In this document: one piece after another, positions 24,120-35,008 of the stretch
Layout of the letters: every line of letters starts with the position of its first letter
Position numbering within the stretch: position 1 is the first letter of the stretch
From: Armigeres subalbatus
Lineage: Eukaryota; Arthropoda; Insecta; Diptera; Culicidae
Direction: 5' to 3'
DNA: 64,000 bases
Assembly (NCBI RefSeq): GCF_024139115.2
Contig: NC_085141.1
Span: forward strand, 246,806,096-246,870,095
Program-made: the position numbers and the translations under genes
Notes under the pieces: model-generated
What the model saw: only the letters and a program-made list of their open reading frames with translations
The model's database searches: none
What the model was told of the DNA's origin: nothing

Positions 24120-25190
24120 CATGGCGTATTAGAGACTTATAGACTCAATAATCGTAGGACTTGGGCGATGTTCCTCCAGTTTCCCAGAACGATTAGAATC
24201 CCAGGTTCAATAACACCGCGTGCAGCCAGTGTGTTCGTGGCCGCCTATGAAGTCACCAGCCTCTATCCGGGTCTCTGTTTAATATTTTTTTATATGTTCT
24301 ATCTCTCGACATTCGCACTATGTGAGCAGCCCATTTAAATATGCCGTGTTTTATACGATTCACAATATCCTTTTCTTTGTACATTTGATACTTGTCGTGT
24401 CTCATACGTTTCTGCCTAACATCATTTTCTAGTTCCCACCGAGTATTGCACGCAGCACATTTTGCTCGAAAGCGTCGAAAACTTTTCAGTCTGCATAGTC
24501 ATCTGTTGACATGATTTGTGTTTTACTTCTGAAATATACAAACTATCGCAATTTGAAAAGTTCATAAGAATTACCTCACCATATTTGTTGCAGTAAGATG
24601 TAACACAACATTGTCTTTATCCTCTGCAGATGAGGACAAAGAATTATCGCTTTTTGTTGTTTTTTTCGCATTTTTCAGCAAAAATTACACTCCTTTTCAA
24701 GGATCAAAGGCTAAACATCTGATCAGTAGTTGATCGACTCTCAGGAAAACCTGCCTGGTATTCGACGACGAAGGACTCCTCAAGTGGTTAAACAGTGTTA
24801 AACAGAATACGCGACAGAATTTTATACGCCGAGTTCAGAAAGTTGATTGGTCTGTGATTGGCTCACTCCAATATGTGCTCATTCTTACAGATTGGGCACA
24901 TGAGGCCATCCAACCAGCCGGTACGCAGTACTTCATCCTCCCATATTCTTCTGAATAATGTGGTGGATCAATTGAAGCAGCTGCTCACTTCCAAGTTTGG
25001 ATAGCTCGACCGGGATGAAAATCCTTCATAGCAGTTTTACTGTTTTCCAGCTGATGTAGCTGACAGCTTGACCATCGTTGACTATGTGCATCATGCTTTT
25101 TGAAATACCTTCGTTTTAATCGTACTATAATTCCTCGAAGTGCTTCTTCTACCACTATAGTCTGCCTGTCAGCGAATTCGGCGCAGTTTT
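24120..25190 (-). pseudogene. Heavily decayed LINE ORF2
   Basis: Minus-strand translation in several frames gives an RT entry block (IWEDEVLRTGWLDGLMCPIC, then ANHRPINFLNSAYKILSRIL, near 24840-24960). PLEESFVVEYQAGFPESRS lies near 24725-24790. At 24400-24500 there is a C-terminal block (FDAFEQNVLRAI). The catalytic palm has been deleted or replaced at 24530-24700. It resembles the elements at 10700-13480 and 35009-36190. Confidence 0.7.
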
Positions 25191-25572
25191 ATGTCGCACG
25201 CCATTAACAGTCGCGTAAAACCTTCGCATATTGTTTCTATCTATGTTCTCCTGCACTTCAGCTTTCACACCGTGAAGCTTTCACTTCCGTTGCTATTATT
25301 TCCTTTATGCCAGGCCTGCCCAACTTTTTCAAGCCACGGGCCAAAATCTCTCAAGCCTGGTACCATGGCTTAGTAAACGAACTTCGCAATAATACAGCAA
25401 ACTTCCGTATTCTGCTTCCATTTCCGTCAAAATAATTTAGAATTGGAGGTTGTGGATCCCTCGCGATGATAAAATTTATTGGATTAATGACGAGCGTCAG
25501 ATCTTTTCCTTTCTTAAATTATTACAATGTAAATCTTACAATGCCAGTGTTAGTTGTAAGGCCACTTAAGTT

Positions 25573-26105
25573 TTATTTATTTATTTATTTATTTATTGAC
25601 CAAAATTTCGTAACCTAAGACTGACAGTCTTTTTTATGTTACATTGATTATTACTAGTAGAATAAGCGCTTTTATTATTTTGGTTTTGCTGATATTTTTA
25701 CTATTTTACTCATTAAATTAATATAATTCCTATTATTTGAAATGCTGCATGCAACCTCTTTTAAATGCCGTGAAAGATATTTCTTTTGATAAACTATTAG
25801 GCATTGTGTTCCAGTGAACTACACCTCGAACGAAAAATGAGTTCCCATACTTAGACGTGCGGTGTCGCGGCAAAACGAATTTTCTAAATCGATTGCTTCT
25901 AGAAATTTGTAGTTTTTCATATAAATAATCTGGTTGCTTTGTACTCTGTAGACCATGCAGAAATAAACAAGAACGAAGTTTACTGAAGTTTTCAAATCGA
26001 CACCCAATTAGCAAATGCTGAAGGTGAGAAACGCTTGACAACCTGTTCAAATTAAAGACATAACGTACAAATGTATTAAGAGCAACTCTAAGCTTATTGA
26101 AAGAA
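25573..26105 (-). pseudogene. CR1/Jockey-type LINE C-terminal fragment with (TTTA)n tail
   Basis: The minus-strand frame 25733-26050 encodes the tail of CR1-like ORF2: RSNRFRKFVLPRHRTSKYGN, then FVRGVVHWNTMPNSL. On the 3' side, five TTTA units at 25573-25595 (AATA units on the coding strand) form a microsatellite-like LINE tail. Only the final ~105 codons are present. Confidence 0.8.
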
Positions 26106-26109
26106 AACG

Positions 26110-26415
26110 TACCAGCTCCTTCATACTGGTTCTAACAGGTATTTTCCGGTATTCGTTACACTCATTGGAATCAAAGCTGCCAATTCCTTTGTGATTAAAA
26201 GATGATCATCAACTCCTCTTATGAAGACTCCTACCTGCACCATGTTTTCAAAATCAGTATTGCCATCAATGGCGAGAGAGTAGAATCTGAAGTAGACGGC
26301 TTTTTCACGTAACTAGTGTTCAAATTTTCTGCAAGAGCTTGTACGCACCGTGTTCCGAGGCAAACTAATGCTACTGAAGGAGACTTTTCCGTTAGGGCTC
26401 AATGTGCTATCAACG
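26110..26415 (-). pseudogene. hAT transposase fragment (middle part)
   Basis: Reading right to left gives VSFSSISLPRNTVRTSS, then YFRFYSLAIDGNTDFENMVQ, then VFIRGVDDHLLITKELAALI. This resembles the catalytic-domain start of hAT transposases related to GTF2IRD2/ZBED-like proteins, where the motif is S/L-x-D-E-S-T-D. The second acidic position reads G here (IDGNTD), so the catalytic site is altered. An in-frame stop lies near 26310. Identification rests on motif recall. Confidence 0.55.
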
Positions 26416-26428
26416 CTCGGTAATGTCG

Positions 26429-26592
26429 TCGGTGTGTAAAAATCAATCGGCCACGGCACTTTTTGGCACTAGCTGGAAGAAAACTCACTGGCGAAAAGGA
26501 CTTTTTTCCCTTCACCTCACCCAAGAACGCCAGTGAGCTTTCCTTCAGCTAGTGTCAAAAAGTACGGTGACCGATTGATTTTTACACTCCGA
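26429..26592. mobile_element. 164-bp palindromic MITE
   Basis: CGGTGTGTAAAAATCAATCGG at the left is mirrored at the right end. The arms extend about 65 bases through CACTTTTTGGCACTAGCTGG and ACTCACTGGCG, with scattered mismatches, around a ~30-base loop. It lies inside the hAT transposase relic. Confidence 0.75.
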
Positions 26593-26646
26593 TAAGCCAC
26601 CATTAAGGTAGTCTCACACCTCGGGAATTTGGTCTTGAAGGCTACT

Positions 26647-26700
26647 TAAAGGCTACCTTACATCTCGGGAAAATTTTCCCGAGGTGTAAGGTAGCCTTTA
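26647..26700. repeat. 54-bp palindrome with one mismatch and no loop
   Basis: Arms 26647-26673 and 26674-26700 are complementary over 27 positions, except for one T/C difference. The centre is GGGAAAATTTTCCC. An extra half-copy of the arm (GTCTCACACCTCGGGAA) lies just left at 26607. Confidence 0.9.
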
Positions 26701-26850
26701 CCAAGCGTGGAAAGCTGAATATTTGATGTGCATTCTTTAACATGTTCTCCGTCCTAGAATAGTTTCATTCGTTTTGCCAAAATCTCACTAACAGCAACAC
26801 TAAACCGTACTGCATTTTCCGGCTTCCTGTCGTGTTTGTCGGAAGTCAGA
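26700..26850 (-). pseudogene. hAT transposase fragment (N-terminal side)
   Basis: The minus strand reads ENAVRFSVAVSEILAKRMKL, a stop, then DGEHVKECTSN. This corresponds to the region just before the catalytic domain of hAT transposases (A-x-x-x-x-L-I-A-K...GE-x-x-K-x-C). It is separated from the next piece at 26110-26415 by about 285 bases containing two palindromes. Order and orientation agree with one interrupted gene. Confidence 0.5.
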
Positions 26851-27110
26851 GTGAAGAGAGTTTGTTACTTCGATAATCCACTGTTCCACCAATAATTTGA
26901 ATCAATAATGGAAATTTAAATATAATGAGCACATTATCACTCGATGCAGCCATTTCAGAATATGTATGTATTATGTTCAAATAAAAAGGAATTATTGGAG
27001 CACAATGATTAACAGACTAAATTATTTTTAAACCGGTATTAAATAATAAATTGTGAAAAAGAAGCTTCTCGAGCCACATAGGGAAGCTCGTGAGCTGGGT
27101 ATGAAGCGTT

Positions 27111-27578
27111 TTTTTGCCACTTGCACTAGGAGCACTAGGACATAATTTATATTCAATATTTGTAATGGCCTTTTTGACAATTTTATCAATATGTAATCAA
27201 TATGGACCAAATTCGGCCTAAACATTCTTTGTATATCTGATCGAGGTTCTACCAAACCGAACCAAATGAAAGCCAATGAGAATATATTACTGTCTAGATA
27301 TAAAATTTGTAGTTAGTTTAGAATTATCAAAGATATGAAAAAAATACTATAATTTAGCTTCCAATCATTTGTTTTTTTGAAAATAATTGTAATACAAGTG
27401 TTGCATGACATACCAGGCAATAAATTCAGACTTATCGTGCTTCATATGCACCATCATGAGCTAAAAATAGGCAAGGAGTCATGTGAGCTATGAACAAATT
27501 CATTTTCTAATTCCAAGAGGTGAACCCAAACTTTTGTTCGATGTGAATCATACATCCTTCTCACTATTTCAGTAAATA
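27111..27578. other. No gene seen
   Basis: AT-rich unassigned sequence. Confidence 0.4.
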
Positions 27579-27790
27579 TACCGTTTTGACTCAAATTCCG
27601 AACATGACTCATATTCCGAACAGTCACATTTAAACGGCCATTTTGACTTTATTCGTGTAATATACTCCACAGGGGCTTGAATTCGTTTGTAATCTTGATC
27701 CTCAGTGCGGAAAATTGATGAAAGATTTAGTTCTAGGGCGCTAAAATACCAGTGTTCGGAATATGTTCGGGAATTGAGCCAAAAAGGGTA
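27579..27790. mobile_element. TA-flanked MITE (TACCGTTTTGACTCAAATTC ends)
   Basis: The left end TACCGTTTTGACTCAAATTC pairs with the right, whose reverse complement begins TACCCTTTTTGGCTCAATTC. AACATGACTC / GAACATATTCC repeats lie inside. Both ends carry TA. About 212 bases, noncoding. Outside it, GGTGAACCCAAACTT occurs as a direct repeat at 27520 and 28021, hinting at an older surrounding element. Confidence 0.7.
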
Positions 27791-28290
27791 AACAAATCAA
27801 GATTTTTTCGCCGTTTTTTTTTTCAAAAATGATATAAAAAGAGCATGCCTTTGCTTTAAAAGTTTGTCATCTAATTTTCGAAGAAATCAACATGCTTTCC
27901 AATAGGAATGTGTTTTGTCAAACATCTCAAGCTCATTATCTTTCGAATGAGCCGTGAAGATCACAAATCGAACATAAAACGAAAGAAATATATGTAAACA
28001 CTTTGTCTTATTTTTTAAAGGGTGAACCCAAACTTATGGCTGAAAGTGTACATTTGTTGTAAATATCCTCAGTTATAGTATTAAGGGGTATCCGATACGA
28101 TTTACAATCGATTAAATCTGCTATACGAAATCTTGGGCAGAAAAATGCTTTTTTTTTGACGACAGGTGCGATTTGGCATTGGGTGTGGTCCTTGATTTCA
28201 ATCTAGAACACAAATCACAAAAGCATGAGGATAGCCACGCCCATTTTCACCGTAACTTGGAAGGGGAAGCCACCAAGAAGTGCGTAACTG

Positions 28291-28923
28291 ATAAGAAAAT
28301 TATTTTGAGCTTTTTAGTGGAATGTCTTCACTTGTCATAAGACGAGTTTATACAATCCCATTGAATTCCACCACTTAATTGTATCTTGACAGAAACGTAT
28401 TTCGACCTCAACAGTAAGGCCGCCCTTTCGTTATCGTAGTCCTTTAAGAATGTTTCCCTCTTGTTGTCTACCGTTAAATCCCACTCGTATGTCTTCCTCT
28501 CGCTGCTGTCTTCCAAAAAATGTTTATCTCGTTACAGATGTGAAACATCGCCAATGATATCAACTATGTGAATATCAACATCATATGTAATTAATTTAAG
28601 CATCCTAAATTCCCTTCCTTTCCTTCAATATTATTGTATTCCCTAACCTCGACCAAACCGCGAGTCCTACGGTTACCCAAAACTAACATTAGTGTATAAG
28701 AATCATAATAAACTCTATTTAAAAACATGATTCCGGCTCCGTAACGCTTCACGGCAAATGAGCCTTCCAAATAAATAATAGATTAAAAAAACAGTACGGC
28801 CGTCTTCAGTGTCTTGTACTTGACTCGACTTGACTTACTGTTGAGGTCGAACTACGTATCTGTCAAGATACAATTAAGTGGTGGAATTCAATGGGATTGT
28901 ATAAACTCGTCTTATGACAAGTG
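28291..28923. mobile_element. Palindromic element family P, longest copy (633 bp)
   Basis: It starts ATAAGAAAATTATTTTGAGC and then CTTGTCATAAGACGAGTTTA, whose mirror (ACTCGTCTTATGACAAG) closes the element. The arms are about 110 bases. A 12-bp duplication AGTG(C/T)GTAACTG flanks it (28279-28290 and 28924-28935). The ~370-base interior (about 28430-28800) contains AATAAACTC and no recognisable ORF; it may be the original core or an inserted LTR piece. Confidence 0.8.
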
Positions 28924-28984
28924 AGTGTGTAACTGCTAGAATAGACCCTTGGGGTATGACGGTTCCCTCTTGAAAGGACCTTTA

Positions 28985-29617
28985 GGTATCACTCGGTTCC
29001 GCCCACAAGCATGTACTTTGTCTTTGACGCATTCACCACTAGTCCAACTTTTGTTGCTTCACGTTTCAGGCGGGTGTACAGTTCTGCCACCTTTGCAAAT
29101 GTTCGGCCGACAATGTCCATATCATCCGCGAAGCAAATAAATTGACTGGATCTGTTGCAAATCGTACCCCGGCTGTTACACCCGGCTCTCCGCATGACAC
29201 CTTCTAGCGCAATCTTGAACAACAGGCACGAAAGTCCATCACCTTGTCTTAGTCCCCGGCGCGATTCGAACGAACTGGAGTGTTCGCCCGAAATATTCAC
29301 ACAGTTTTGCACACCATCCACCGTTGCTTTGATCAGTCTGGTAAGCTTCCCAGGGAAGCTGTTCTCGTCCATAATTTTCCATAGCTCTACGCGGTCTATA
29401 CTGTCGTATGCCGCCTTGAAATCAACGAACAGATGGTGCGTTGGGACCTGGTATTCACGGCATTTTTGAAGGATTTGCCGTACATTAAAGATCTGGTCCG
29501 TTGTCGAGCGGCCGTCAACGAAGCCGGCTTGATAACTTCCCACGAACTCGTTCACTAATGGTGACAGACGACGGAAGATGATCTGGGATATCACTTTGTA
29601 GGCGGCATTAAGGAGTT
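28985..29617 (-). pseudogene. LINE reverse-transcriptase fragment, open frame
   Basis: The open minus-strand frame contains LLNAAYKVISQIIFRRLSP, FVDFKAAYDSID (motif A), RRGLRQGDGLSCLLFKIALE (motif B), FADDMDIVGR (motif C) and NASKTKYMLVGG. It is cut cleanly at both ends, before the fingers and before the thumb. Catalytic aspartates are intact. It is closely related in motif wording to 11522-12241. Codons before LLNAAYK in the same frame are unrelated flank. Confidence 0.88.
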
Positions 29618-30079
29618 CAAATATAGACCCACCAACAATTGTAAGAAGTATTTTTGAGGGATTCATTTGAGGCCTATTTGATGCACGCATGCATCAGTAG
29701 AATATTTGTTTCAATCAAATATAAACCCATTTTATTTTGGAAAACCATTGTTATTCGATCACCACTTGAAAATATTTGTTCTAACTATTCATAAATATAA
29801 TTCCGAATAACATTTTTATTTTTAAATTGTTAAATAAACCATGACCATGTTCACAAGACTGTTAGTAAACAAGACAAGAGCATGGTAGAACCTACAATTC
29901 AATTATAGACGTAGTTAGATGACACAATCATTGTCCTGTGAGTAAAAAATAATCAACCGCACAAATAATGACATAAATGATCATCATTCGTCATTTGGGA
30001 GACGTCTGAATGAATGTGAAAGACGAACGACTTATCAACGACTCAAAAACATTTTGCCGTATTCAAATAAGCTACGCTG
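29618..30079. other. No gene seen
   Basis: AT-rich spacer with no recognisable ORF or repeat. Confidence 0.45.
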
Positions 30080-30430
30080 CAATTGAGTGACTAAGCGCGT
30101 CATTTTACGTCGTCATGAGTCGCCGTCGAACACGTCGTTCGTTGCGTTGCCAAGCTGAACCGAGTGGCGAGAATCGTTTTACTTTGTTATGACGTCGTCG
30201 CCGACTTCATTCTCGCTCTCGCTGGTGGTGTGTTCCCGCTAATCATGTTGTTTTCGCGGAAAGTAAGCCAAACAGAATGAAAGTGAATCGCGCGATAAGT
30301 TGTGGAAGGCGTCGACGGTCGTATAGTCGTCGCTGTGTCTAAACAAAGCTTGTATATGACAGGTTAGCGCGGTCGAGGTGTAGAATAGCAAATGGGGAAT
30401 CGAATGTCTATGTGTTGAATGCATAACGGA
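30080..30430 (+). promoter_or_regulatory. CpG-rich island 1 kb upstream of the IP6K exon
   Basis: Dense CG dinucleotides occur (GTCGTCATGAGTCGCCGTCG at 30108; GACGTCGTCGCCGAC at 30191). Sequence composition is unlike the AT-rich flanks. It lies about 1-1.3 kb upstream of the acceptor of the first coding exon and is the closest promoter or 5' exon candidate for that gene. I could not fix a start site or a unique donor. Confidence 0.3.
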
Positions 30431-31401
30431 GGAAATTTGAAAAATAGGTTGTTGTGTTTTTTATTCCGCATAATCGCGTTGAATTTCGTTGACCTAGTCA
30501 AATTCCGCAGGTCCATACCCATGCTGCAAATGGCTTAAAAGCGTTGTTAACTTCTCTAGGCCAAGCGATCATCACTGCTCAAAATGATAGTTTAATTAAC
30601 AAAGTGCTCGTAGGACTCTAAGACTAAAAGTCGGCTATGCCCCATTTATTTTAGGCATGATGATGATTGCAAATAATTTGATTTGTGGAATGCAAGGACA
30701 GAGCGTATCATAAAAAAGAAATCATTTCAAGTTATGTGTGCTGATGAATGCAAATGAAGTAGAGAGTACTTGAAAAACATAAAAGACACCGTATCACTCG
30801 AAAGAAAGTATTTTCAAGAACATTGGCGGTTTGTCGTAAAAAAATGCTGTCGAGATGCGTGTTGTGGAATTCAATCAATTACAAAAAACATTCACATGTA
30901 TGAGATTGAATCGTCAAAAATCAAATCGTTGTCGTACAACATGTGTCTGCCTTCCTCTAGTTGACTGATATGATATGATAGGTGCGATTTATATGTTTTG
31001 TATTGCAAGTGATGTTTTCGACCTAATGACTACATGTAGTAATTACCACCTGAATGAATCTCTACGTTGATTTTATGCATACATATTATCTACGCCTTTT
31101 TTCTTGGTTAACCGCCGCTATCATGTTTCATTGAAAAGGCGATTTAAAAAATCAGCATGTGATGACATATTTTCTTCTCATACGCAGCACACATGACGGT
31201 CGCGCTAGCACTGTGTTGCATCAGCCCTTCATCGTCTCGACGGAGATTTTGACCCCATTTACACTGAGTGAAACCTCACGTCCACACACCATGTATATAT
31301 TCCCGCATCAGTTCCTTGAGCGTACCAACATCTGCTATATTTAGCATTAGAACCTAACCAAAACTAATTCGTTGTCCCATTCTCTCCGCGTCTCGTTTCA
31401 G
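30431..31401. other. Putative 5' intron of the IP6K gene
   Basis: Mixed-composition unique DNA ending in a strong pyrimidine tract and acceptor (TTCTCTCCGCGTCTCGTTTC followed by AG at 31400-31401). No coding signal; frames at 30770-30964 and 31159-31344 are unrecognised. Confidence 0.4.
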
Positions 31402-31743
31402 TTTTATCTAACGTGACTAGCCCGTCGCGCAGATCGCGAAGCAAAATCGTAACCATTCGCTGTATACGCAGCGCCAATAGTAGCAGCAGGAGCAACAGCA
31501 GCAGCACCACTAACCGCGAAAAGCTGAGGACGGTGACGACGCCGCACCACGGGACGGGACTTTTCGTTCTCAAGTGCACAGAAAAATTCGTTAAGGTGGC
31601 TCCGCAGGCCGTACAACGACCCTCCGTCAGTACAGTAAGGTTTCACTTTCCGCCGGTGCTAATAGTCGCGAATTCTTTGCCGCCCGATATCGAACACTAC
31701 TCGTCTTGCCGAAACACTAGGGTACAATTTTCGCCACAAGGGT
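31402..31743 (+). other. Probable 5' UTR part of the IP6K exon
   Basis: It follows a good acceptor at 31400-31401. In the frame of the downstream protein there is a stop (TAG) at 31663-31665 and no ATG between it and 31744. The region includes an AGC-rich trinucleotide patch at 31468-31510. An overlapping 123-codon frame starts with GTG and is low-complexity, so I do not call it a gene. Confidence 0.5.
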
Positions 31744-32397
31744 ATGGTATATTTTCTGGGACATTGGGGCATGGGAGATACTGAACGCACTACAACTCAG
31801 CATGTCTCCAATAGTGTGCATCAACAACAACAACAACAGCAGCAGAAGCAAAACAGTTTCAACGTTTTCAACAGTCAGCAGCATCTCTCTGTTCGAAATG
31901 CAGAATATGCTTCAGAAGTCCAACTGCAACAGCAGCAGCAGCAGCGCCGACAAACCCAGTTGCACTACCATCAGCAACAGTTGCAGCAGCACCAGCAGTT
32001 TGGAACCGACTCGTCAGCAGCGCTCATTAGTGGTTTCGGCTTAACCAAAAGCGCCAACGTCGATCTCCCACCGTACTTGGAAGATCAGCAACAGCACGAG
32101 CAGCTCAACAGTTGTCGCATCGATTGCGGCGGTATCGTTAGCAATAACCATCAGCACCATTTGCATAGTCACATTCATAGCAATCATCGAATCGGTAGTG
32201 GTAGTGGTAATAGTGTCGGTAGTGTTCAGTGTTGTTCGCAAGAGTTAAATTTTAATCACCATCATCTTCACCATCATCAGTACCATCAGCAACAGCAACA
32301 GCAGCAGCAGCATCAACAGCAATCGCAAAACCACCAACAGCAGCACGACACTGAAAGTGATGAGGATGAAATCGCTTTGTATCCTCTCAATAATCAG
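31744..32397 (+). CDS. Inositol hexakisphosphate kinase, first coding exon (Gln/His-rich N-terminus)
   Basis: The exon encodes 218 residues from the first in-frame ATG after a stop; a second ATG at 31771 (MGDTERTTT) also has a good context. The segment is low-complexity: Gln runs at about residues 27-34, 63-69 and near 181-204, a His-rich stretch (HHHLHHHQYH) near 172-181, and an acidic DTESDEDE cluster near 203-210. It ends ...ALYPLNNQ at CAG|GTGAGT with phase 0. Spliced to 38215 it reads NNQ-VGGHTRLLLLN, the point where the conserved IP6K kinase fold begins. IP6K phosphorylates inositol hexakisphosphate to pyrophosphate-bearing IP7 in cytoplasm and nucleus. Long glutamine-rich N-terminal extensions are plausible for insect IP6Ks; their function is unknown. 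Confidence 0.8.
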
Positions 32398-32479
32398 GTG
32401 AGTTTGTCTTACTTTTACTGTGAACTTCAAGTGTGCAGGGAAAAAACTTACCTTCGACTTTTTATGTGAAACACAGTTT

Positions 32480-32840
32480 ATCTGCGCTAAAAGTGCTGAA
32501 ATCTGTGACAATCAAGGAGATTCATAACTCCAAATGCAACAATAACCAAAAAGATTTTGAGCTTATCAAAAAAATACTTATGTACATTCAGTGGGCTAAT
32601 AACAGGTCACTGTACCAGTAAATACTATTTAAAACAACTTGGGAAGCTGGAAGACGATATCATTCTGTCGTTTCTGTAACTTTGAGATTGAAACTTCGGA
32701 ACATTTACTTTGTGATTGTACAGCACTTTTTCATAGAAGGAGAAACATTTTTGAGAAGGGTTTTATTGGAACCTCGAATGTTTGGATAACTTCTCCCAAC
32801 AAGGTAATAAACTTCATTCGTTCAATTATTCCTTACTAGG
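32480..32840 (+). pseudogene. LINE RNase H/zinc-knuckle C-terminal fragment
   Basis: FCRFCNFEIETSEHLLCDCT, then ALFHRRRNIFEKGF and SPNKVINFIRSIIP closely parallel the C-terminus of the element at 1769-2938 (CRFCNMERETSEHLLCSC). Upstream, in another frame, WANNRSLYQ corresponds to the TGLITGHC block. It is a 5'-truncated, frameshifted insertion starting within about 100 bases of the exon donor. Confidence 0.82.
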
Positions 32841-32934
32841 ATAATAGTCATAGTCAGTAAGTTCAAAATACTCTTCAATAGTGTTATAGACTATCTGGCT
32901 TATACTATACATTAAAACCCAACTTAATTCACCG

Positions 32935-33320
32935 AGTGGTGATACTGCCTTTCTCGCATTTAGCCAAGACACCAACCTTATATGGCGCTAATATAGATCA
33001 ATTTTATTTTCTTAATAACTTTCAAACGCAATGGACGAACATTAAAAAATTTAATAGTGATCAACAAGGCTTTGTCCCCTGTCGAATGCAACTTGTTGCG
33101 AGAAAATCGGTTAAGAATTACTATATGAAAAAGTGGCTAATGTTTTTCAGTTTTCGTGCACACACACACACACATACACACGGACAGACAGACATTTGTT
33201 CAGCTCGACGAGCTGAGTCGATTGGTATATAACATCATGGGTCTCCGAGACTTCTATAAAAAGTTCGATTTTGGAGTGAAATGATAGCCTTTCGGTACAA
33301 CTGTGTTGTACGAGAAAGGC
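32935..33320. mobile_element. TGCCTTTCTCG-ended repeat with (CA)n and palindrome
   Basis: GATACTGCCTTTCTCGC at 32940 mirrors TTGTACGAGAAAGGCA at 33307. The interior has a CA microsatellite (33161-33181), GACAGACAGAC, and the palindrome CAGCTCGACGAGCTG. The same interior words (GGAGATCCATAGTTTTATAT-like) recur near 53765, so this is a dispersed family. Confidence 0.65.
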
Positions 33321-34239
33321 AAAAAGGGGCCCGCGATCTATCTATTTCAAATATCTGGTCGCAGTGGATATTGTACCCGACAGAAAAAACATCCAATAGG
33401 AATCATAGCCTATAGAATCGGTCATGATTCAAATCGCAATTTGCATCATTGCATGATTTTTACGGGTTCTTCATTGTTGAATGCATTGAATTAACTTTTT
33501 TTTCTTATAAAATAATGCTTAAAATAACGCCTCTACTGCGTTTTGACGCTTTTCAGAGCGAACTCATTTTTCGGTGAATGAGCGAAGCGATGCGATTCTG
33601 TCAGAAAAACTCAGGCGCGATGCTCTTCCTACAGAATCGCAAGCGAGCCAGCTCGTGCATGAAGTCCCGATGATTGAGATTTGAGTATGATTCTAGCAAC
33701 ACTGGTCAGTAGGAGTCCGAGAAGAGTTTTGGTCAGGAGCTGATCAGTAGAAGTTGAGTAGGAGCTTCTGATCAAAACTTTTATGAACTTTTTTACAAAT
33801 CATCGAGAGGCGCTGGCAAGTATTGGGGTCGAGCCATACAGGTGCATGAGCTGGAGAGTTTGTTGAACGTACGTCGAATGAAAGGCAATGAATTGGAACA
33901 GGAGTTGTTTTAAAAGCGAGAAGCTTAGGAAGACTGGCTCAATGTTAGGAGAAGCGAGGAGATTAGCGATTAGCGAGTGGGCGAAACCTAGCTGTAGGTG
34001 TAGACGAAAGATGCTTAGGAAGCAGCTGCCAATTAGATATAGTTGCTCTTTCGTATAGATATAAGGGAATATTGTTAACGATGTATACTTGGTAGATACT
34101 TGTTGTTTAAATAAAATATAGCTGCAGGTATTGGAAAACGTATCAGTCAGTAGCTTGCCATGGATATGGAGAAAAGGGGAATATAATAAAGTGAAGGTGT
34201 TCGATTATATCCAATGTTTTTATTCCTTCATTTCTTCAA

Positions 34240-34870
34240 AAATAATGTCACGGGAATCGGGATGTTCCGGGATGGAAACTCAGACATTTCAAAGAATTTT
34301 CCGTGGAAAATCCGAAAAATTTCTAGTAAAAATTGTGAAAAAAATTCCTTGTAGATTACCCGTGAATATTCCGAAAAATCTTTCGTGGAAATTCCGAAAA
34401 ATGTCTCGTAAAAATTGCGAAGAGTTTCGCAATCCGAAAAAAATTCCATGGACATTTCGAAGAATCTCTCGTAAGATTTCCGAAAAATTTGTACCTCCTG
34501 GAAATTCTTGTGAAATGCCATGGAAAATCCGAAGAATTTTTCGTGAAAATTATGAATAATTTTCCCGAAGAATCTCTGGTGGAAATTTAAAAAAATCTCC
34601 CCCTTTCAAAAAGTCCTCAGGAAATTCCGAAGAAGTTTTAATGGAAAATACGATGAATTTCATTTGAAAATTCCGAAGAATTTCCTGTGAAATATTGAAA
34701 AATATCCCATGAAAATTTTGATGTACTTCCCGTAAAAATCCCAAGAAAGAATTCCATGTTGAGATCCCGAAAATCTCTCGTGAAAACCCCAAAAAAAAAA
34801 AATTCACATGAAAATTGCGAAATATTTCTCTTGGGAATTCCGAGGAAGTTTTCATGGAAAATCCAAATTT
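34240..34870. repeat. Degenerate ~30-bp array (GAAATTCCGAAGAATTTC-type)
   Basis: About 20 loosely repeated units of the form GGAAATTCCGAAGAATTTCTCGTG fill the interval. Both strands give long but repetitive frames (34131-34559 plus, 34228-34521 and 34550-34888 minus) that are translations of the repeat, not genes. Shorter stretches of the same array occur at 36330-36470, 37245-37385 and 37975-38110. Confidence 0.8.
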
Positions 34871-35008
34871 TTCACCACCCACCACCACTAATGAACCAAC
34901 GTTGAACCCATTGGATTTCGATCCGTCAAACGTAACACGAATCAGCCATATCTGTTTCGCCGGAAAACCATGTTCTATGTAGCATAATTCATTTCGTTTT
35001 ACTGAATC

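Larger units (their letters stand above)
25311..27110 (-). mobile_element. Decayed hAT-family DNA transposon with nested insertions
   Basis: CAGGCCTGCCCAACTTTTTC at 25311 is a hAT-type terminus, followed by AAGCCACGGGCC. Minus-strand hAT transposase pieces lie at 26110-26850. A weak partner (AGCTCGTGAGCTGGG followed by TATGAAGC) near 27090-27112 may be the other end, but no clear 8-bp duplication remains. A CR1-type LINE tail and two palindromes have inserted into it. The right boundary is uncertain. Confidence 0.5.

Noticed and set aside
31413..31784. 123-codon ORF overlapping the IP6K start
   Set aside because: It begins with GTG, is low-complexity, and overlaps the supported coding frame; it is best seen as 5' UTR.
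32041..32511. Minus-strand ORFs rich in Thr, Leu or Val opposite the IP6K exon
   Set aside because: They are mirror readings of the CAG/CAT repeats in the real exon.
34131..34888. Lysine/phenylalanine-rich ORFs on both strands
   Set aside because: Both strands are open because of the GAAATTCC-type repeat, not because of protein selection.
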